From the NCBI RefSeq assembly GCF_001547895.1, contig NZ_AP014627.1, forward strand, positions 4,591,501 to 4,655,500: DNA of 64,000 nt. Direction: 5' to 3'. Below, one piece after another: positions 60,979-64,000 of the stretch (position 1 is its first letter; each line of letters opens with the position of its first letter). Both the position numbers and the translations under genes were made by a program. Source of the DNA: Pseudomonas sp. Os17 (GTDB taxonomy: Bacteria > Pseudomonadota > Gammaproteobacteria > Pseudomonadales > Pseudomonadaceae). The notes beneath the pieces were generated by a model. The model was given only the letters and a program-made list of their open reading frames with translations. It ran no database searches and was not told where the DNA came from.

Positions 60979-61532
60979 GGGCGCGACGGGCTCCGTTGCT
61001 GAAGAGGATGGGCTGGCGCGCATTATCACCGCTGGGGGCGGTGCCGGTGGCTTAAATTGCTCCGGGAGAAGCAAAAGCATGATCCGGGTCATGGCTCAGG
61101 GGGTGAATGAAGTCAGAAAGCATACTGAAAGTTAGCAAGACACTTGGTGTTTCTTGCAATACAGGCAAATGCTGACTAGCTGTTGGCCGCTTTCGGTGAA
61201 AGCGTGGTAGCGCACTGCTTTGGAATGTTGCCTTCATAGTGAGTACTGTTCGGGCTTTTATTTATCAATTATGAGATTGGTAAATTCATCACCACAGCTT
61301 GTAAAACCCTCTATAAACACTCAACTTTTAGCGTCATAAATGAATACTCTAAAAATCGCGCAAACTCCTCTCGCCAGCTCGGCATTTGGTGCGACCAGTC
61401 CCAGCTCCGAGTCGGTGTGCATGCTGTGCGTATTGATATTAGCCAAGCTCAGCAAGCTGAACACTTTGTCCACCACCAGTAGTCTGTGGCTTGATCACAT
61501 ACAACGCCGACAAGGAGCGGGCTAGAGTATTT
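60979..61532. other. boundary gap into the AT-rich segment
   Basis: A 554-base gap in which composition changes sharply at about 61,080. No confident gene. On the minus strand a 58-codon frame (61321-61494) reads like protein (LANINTHSMHTDSELGLVAPN) but lacks a good start and overlaps an equally short frame on the other strand; it may be the tail of a lost gene. Confidence 0.5.
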
Positions 61533-62093
61533 TTACTTGCCGACTGAACCCAGAATACCCTGCAGCCCTGATATATCTCCTTCATAGAAAGAGCCGCACT
61601 GTGAGACGGCTACAAACACACCACCTGAATTACTTATAGAAGTACTACAAACCAAACCCGCCCCTTCCGTCCCATCTGCTTTCCCGTATATGAAATCTTT
61701 CATATCCACCAACCGCCATCCATCTCTAAGCAACTTAAGCCTTGCGGCTTTGGATGCCTCAGCAACGCGAATGATTGAACTTGGATAAGGAAGCTTTATC
61801 AGATCGTTATAAGGTAGATGTACTCCGTTGCCGAGCACGCGCAAGACCTCATCAAGCTCTTTTCCCACCACAATAAATGTCGGCAAGTTTTCCAGGCTTG
61901 TGTCATAAGCCGGTTGATCCTTAGGAGCCAGTTTGAGTATGGTTATATTACCTTCCTGAAAACAGCCGAAAACCTCAAGCTTGGTCTTTGGCATATTGGG
62001 TAAGCATTGCTGTTCGCTAGAGCAAGCCAGCAACGAACAAAAAGCAGCATAAATCAGCGCTAACAATCTAAGTAAAAAATTATACCTCATCAT
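61533..62093 (-). CDS. lipoprotein, candidate immunity protein for the GH19 remnant
   Basis: A 186-residue protein with a lipoprotein signal (lipobox LLAC, Cys24) and a mature domain rich in hydrophobic beta segments with further cysteines (CLPNMPKTKLEVFGCF; GLVCSTSISNSGGVFVAVSQ). It is AT-rich and uses codons unlike the chromosome core. The ATG follows directly after the stop of the GH19-like remnant. Position, export and lack of any enzyme motif suggest an immunity lipoprotein that once protected against that muralytic toxin (inference). The frame is intact. Confidence 0.7.
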   Translation of the reverse strand: MMRYNFLLRLLALIYAAFCSLLACSSEQQCLPNMPKTKLEVFGCFQEGNITILKLAPKDQPAYDTSLENLPTFIVVGKELDEVLRVLGNGVHLPYNDLIKLPYPSSIIRVAEASKAARLKLLRDGWRLVDMKDFIYGKADGTEGAGLVCSTSISNSGGVFVAVSQCGSFYEGDISGLQGILGSVGK

Positions 62094-62510
62094 TCAATAC
62101 ACTCCAGATGGCTTCAAACGCCTTTCATTCTCATGACTAGGCATACCATTTGGATTCCCCCTGTTAATTATCGCACCCACAACTCTAGAGACTGCTTGGG
62201 TCGAACCTTCATCCGCACGCCTATTGATTCTCTCCCTGGCTCAATAGAATCCAGATGCATCACAAGCATTGTAATTATCTATAGCAAGCAGGTTCGGACT
62301 AGGATCTAGTGTGAATTTTCTAGACCTATACCTTTCATAATTTTTATAGTTTCGTCGCCCAGTAATTTGTAGAAAGCCTCGACCGTGAAATCTATCCCCA
62401 TCTCCTGCCATCCCCCCGGCCAATGAGTTGCCAGCACCGTTGTCCGTGCCAGCCGTCATTGCTGCTATTTGATTTGGGCAACTCGCCACAATAGAGTTTT
62501 CTATACATCT
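62094..62510 (-). pseudogene. GH19 lysozyme/chitinase-like remnant (5'-truncated, internal stop)
   Basis: The frame contains the GH19 core GDGDRFHGRGFLQITGRRNY, the LLAIDNYNACDASGFY segment and, after an in-frame TGA (62241-62243), ARERINRRADEGSTQAVSRV to RGNPNGMP, which matches the usual GH19 C-terminus. The TGA sits where family members have Trp (TGG), so one transition explains it. Upstream the frame closes at TAA 62511-62513, and the N-terminal half with the catalytic Glu is missing. It is a dead toxin fragment. Its final stop abuts the following lipoprotein gene. Confidence 0.8.
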
Positions 62511-62541
62511 TTATTCTGGATTTTTAAAAAAACTATAAAAA

Positions 62542-63045
62542 TCACCTCTCACACCCTAATGCATCATCTTTATCACAGGTCACATATGGAGCAACCTCTT
62601 TTAGATTGTCTATATATATTTTTCCACATGACATCTGCACTTCTTTCATCTCGAGAGTTTTGGACACAACAACCCCAGCACTTTTTTTGCCTCCCCCAAA
62701 CATCTCGCCATCGTAGTTGCTATAAATTTCGTACTTGTAACTTTCCACAGCGAAGCTCAACTTCGCATAAGAAACCTGATAACGAAAATAGTGATTAAAT
62801 GTGAATCCCTCAAAACCAAACCCATTGCTAGGAAAAATCATTTCCTTATTGTTTTTTTTGCCGAAGCGGTATTGAATTCCCGACAGGTCACCATCAGCAT
62901 ATTCAGGGCATAGCGCTAGATTTTTTCCTCCTCGCATCTCGCATTGAAAAATGGCCACTTCGCTTTCGCACATTTCCTCTTGAGCGCCCCATGAACAGAA
63001 ACTCCAAAGCACTAAAAACACATAAGCACTGGTTCGGATCAACAT
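62542..63045 (-). CDS. exported protein, candidate immunity protein for the muramidase
   Basis: A 167-residue protein with a signal peptide (cut near SFCSWGA-QEE), six cysteines in the mature part and beta-rich sequence (FNHYFRYQVSYAKLSFAVES). AT-rich. It starts one base after the stop of the muramidase gene (TGAGATG), so the two are made together. No domain recognised. A periplasmic, disulfide-stabilised immunity protein is the best fit for a muralytic toxin partner (inference from position and export). Confidence 0.75.
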   Translation of the reverse strand: MLIRTSAYVFLVLWSFCSWGAQEEMCESEVAIFQCEMRGGKNLALCPEYADGDLSGIQYRFGKKNNKEMIFPSNGFGFEGFTFNHYFRYQVSYAKLSFAVESYKYEIYSNYDGEMFGGGKKSAGVVVSKTLEMKEVQMSCGKIYIDNLKEVAPYVTCDKDDALGCER

Positions 63046-63046
63046 C

Positions 63047-64000
63047 TCAAATACCCTTAAGCAAATTATAGTTGCTCGTCATTCTGACATCATATCCATC
63101 TTGAGCAGGGCCATTGTATCTAAGTGCAAAACTCAACCAGTCTTTTTGCACAATTGCAGAAGACAGGACCGAATCAGCCTTAACGAAATTCACAAATGCT
63201 TTCAGATGGTTTTTCTCTGAACGACTAAGGTCCCGCACAAACTCCTCAACCGATAAATACCCAGCACTAGAAAAATTCTTACCCATAATCTGGAAACGCC
63301 CCCATGATGCTGATTTCAGAGCTGCGTTTGCACTCAATCGATATGCCCTGATTAATTTCCCATATTGCGCCGAGTACGTACCATAACCACCCCTACTACT
63401 AGACGATATATCAGGATTCGATGAGCCGAACTGACCGTTAGTCAACTGATGAAAATAATGCCTTTCAAAAAGTATGGCTGTAACCTCATCGTCCCCGGCC
63501 TTTGTGAAGTAACTACCTGATGACGCTGTTTCTGTAATAGCGACAGCCTTTACTGCTTCAACTTCACACCCAAGCGCATCCGCTGCTGCAATATAATCAT
63601 CCTCTTCAATTATCGAGCCGTCATACAGCTCTAAAAACTCAAGTTCTACTTTCGCGCCTCCAATAAATACTTCAGGGTGCTGCTTCAAGCTACGTGCATT
63701 AGAAAAAAGACCTACTGGATGGATATACCAACATCTACCACTCTCACAGCCTACCTCTCCCCCCATTAACGCCGACCACCAACTCAAACTCTGAATCCGT
63801 TTCTTCTCTTCAGCCCAACCTTTATTGGGCTCTGACTTACTATGCCCTATTAGTTTATCCAAGGAGTCCCAGCTTTCCTTTTTGTAGTGCCACTCGCTCT
63901 GATACGTCGCAAGCATCTGCGAAATCGGTTGGGAGAACCAAGGCTTACCCAGCGCCTCCCTTATTTCATCAGGCAGTAGTTTTTTATCACCATCCTTATC
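63047..64000 (-). CDS. peptidoglycan N-acetylmuramidase effector (partial, 5' end beyond window)
   Basis: At least 317 residues; the frame stays open to the window edge, so the N-terminus is missing. Near the edge lies DKDGDKKLLPDEIREAL, an EF-hand-like segment, followed by PWFSQPISQMLATYQSEW, as in type VI muralytic effectors. The muramidase domain (DUF3380/PF11860) shows AVAITETASSGSYF with the likely catalytic Glu, ILFERHYFHQLTNGQFG, and SWGRFQIMGKNFSSAGY. It should cleave glycan strands in the periplasm of a rival cell. A fused N-terminal delivery domain (VgrG or PAAR) may lie upstream (inference). Confidence 0.85.
   Translation of the reverse strand, partial: DKDGDKKLLPDEIREALGKPWFSQPISQMLATYQSEWHYKKESWDSLDKLIGHSKSEPNKGWAEEKKRIQSLSWWSALMGGEVGCESGRCWYIHPVGLFSNARSLKQHPEVFIGGAKVELEFLELYDGSIIEEDDYIAAADALGCEVEAVKAVAITETASSGSYFTKAGDDEVTAILFERHYFHQLTNGQFGSSNPDISSSSRGGYGTYSAQYGKLIRAYRLSANAALKSASWGRFQIMGKNFSSAGYLSVEEFVRDLSRSEKNHLKAFVNFVKADSVLSSAIVQKDWLSFALRYNGPAQDGYDVRMTSNYNLLKGI

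Noticed and set aside
61052..61237. 61-codon minus-strand frame upstream of the DUF3087-type gene
   Set aside because: It straddles the composition boundary, has no recognisable sequence and overlaps the likely promoter.
61340..61525. 61-codon plus-strand frame in the AT-rich boundary gap
   Set aside because: Weak ribosome site, serine/leucine-rich composition and a competing protein-like frame on the other strand; neither can be called a gene.
62241..62243. TGA in the GH19 remnant as selenocysteine or programmed read-through
   Set aside because: The expected residue is Trp, no SECIS-like hairpin was evident just after the codon, and the N-terminal half of the enzyme is missing as well, so simple decay is the better explanation.

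Overview
The window is a stretch of chromosome from a fluorescent pseudomonad. P. protegens, P. chlororaphis or a near relative is the likeliest fit, inferred from family resemblance and repeat types rather than a database match. The first 61 kb is very GC-rich, densely coding, and carries Pseudomonas-type REP palindromes. Recognisable genes include ampR-ampC, yceH, trhP (yegQ), sstT, nhaR, queD and a BqsRS/CarRS-like two-component operon. No rRNA, tRNA, insertion sequence or CRISPR array was seen.

Layout. 0-5.4 kb: TerC-type membrane protein, small lipoprotein, nhaR, MFS exporter, sstT, DUF1993 protein. 5.4-9.2 kb: an AraC-type regulator divergent from an unusual fusion of a Baeyer-Villiger-type flavin monooxygenase with an alpha/beta-hydrolase. 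9.3-14.7 kb: yceH, a shikimate-dehydrogenase-like gene, small proteins, an AI-2E-type permease, trhP. 14.8-20.7 kb: two chemoreceptors flanking a Na+/H+-antiporter-type permease and a nested palindromic repeat. 20.9-23.5 kb: a four-gene operon of two PepSY proteins, response regulator and histidine kinase, with a BqsR-box-like sequence upstream. 23.6-25.9 kb: patatin-like protein, queD, nucleoside deoxyribosyltransferase. 26.0-33.2 kb: an RpiR-type regulator followed by a VanX-type D-Ala-D-Ala dipeptidase and a complete dipeptide ABC importer, a scavenging or recycling operon for cell-wall dipeptide.

33.2-42.2 kb: Nudix hydrolase, membrane protein plus XRE regulator with palindromic operators, cytosine permease and deaminase, lipoprotein, a DapF homologue lacking both catalytic cysteines, RidA, an exported cyclase-family enzyme with a divergent LysR regulator, and an Lrp regulator. 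42.4-47.3 kb: MFS protein, a repeat-rich block with a DUF6124-type gene behind a structured leader, small unknowns and an AraC regulator. 47.4-50.0 kb: an envelope-stress-type module (ECF sigma factor, putative anti-sigma, periplasmic metal-sensor-like protein, WXXGXW-repeat proteins, very small lipoprotein). 50-61 kb: ampR-ampC, phosphatidylcholine synthase, hybrid histidine kinase, LysE and TauE exporters, a large membrane patatin protein and a DUF3087-type protein.

From about 61.0 kb to the right edge the composition drops sharply to AT-rich with different codon use. On the minus strand this segment holds the 3' part of a peptidoglycan muramidase effector that runs off the window, a candidate periplasmic immunity gene one base downstream, a 5'-truncated GH19 lysozyme/chitinase remnant with an internal TGA exactly where a Trp is expected, and an intact lipoprotein gene abutting it. 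The best reading is a polymorphic-toxin (probably type VI secretion) effector-immunity locus in which a newer cassette displaced an older one, leaving a dead toxin and its still-intact immunity gene. It is the most notable part of the window.
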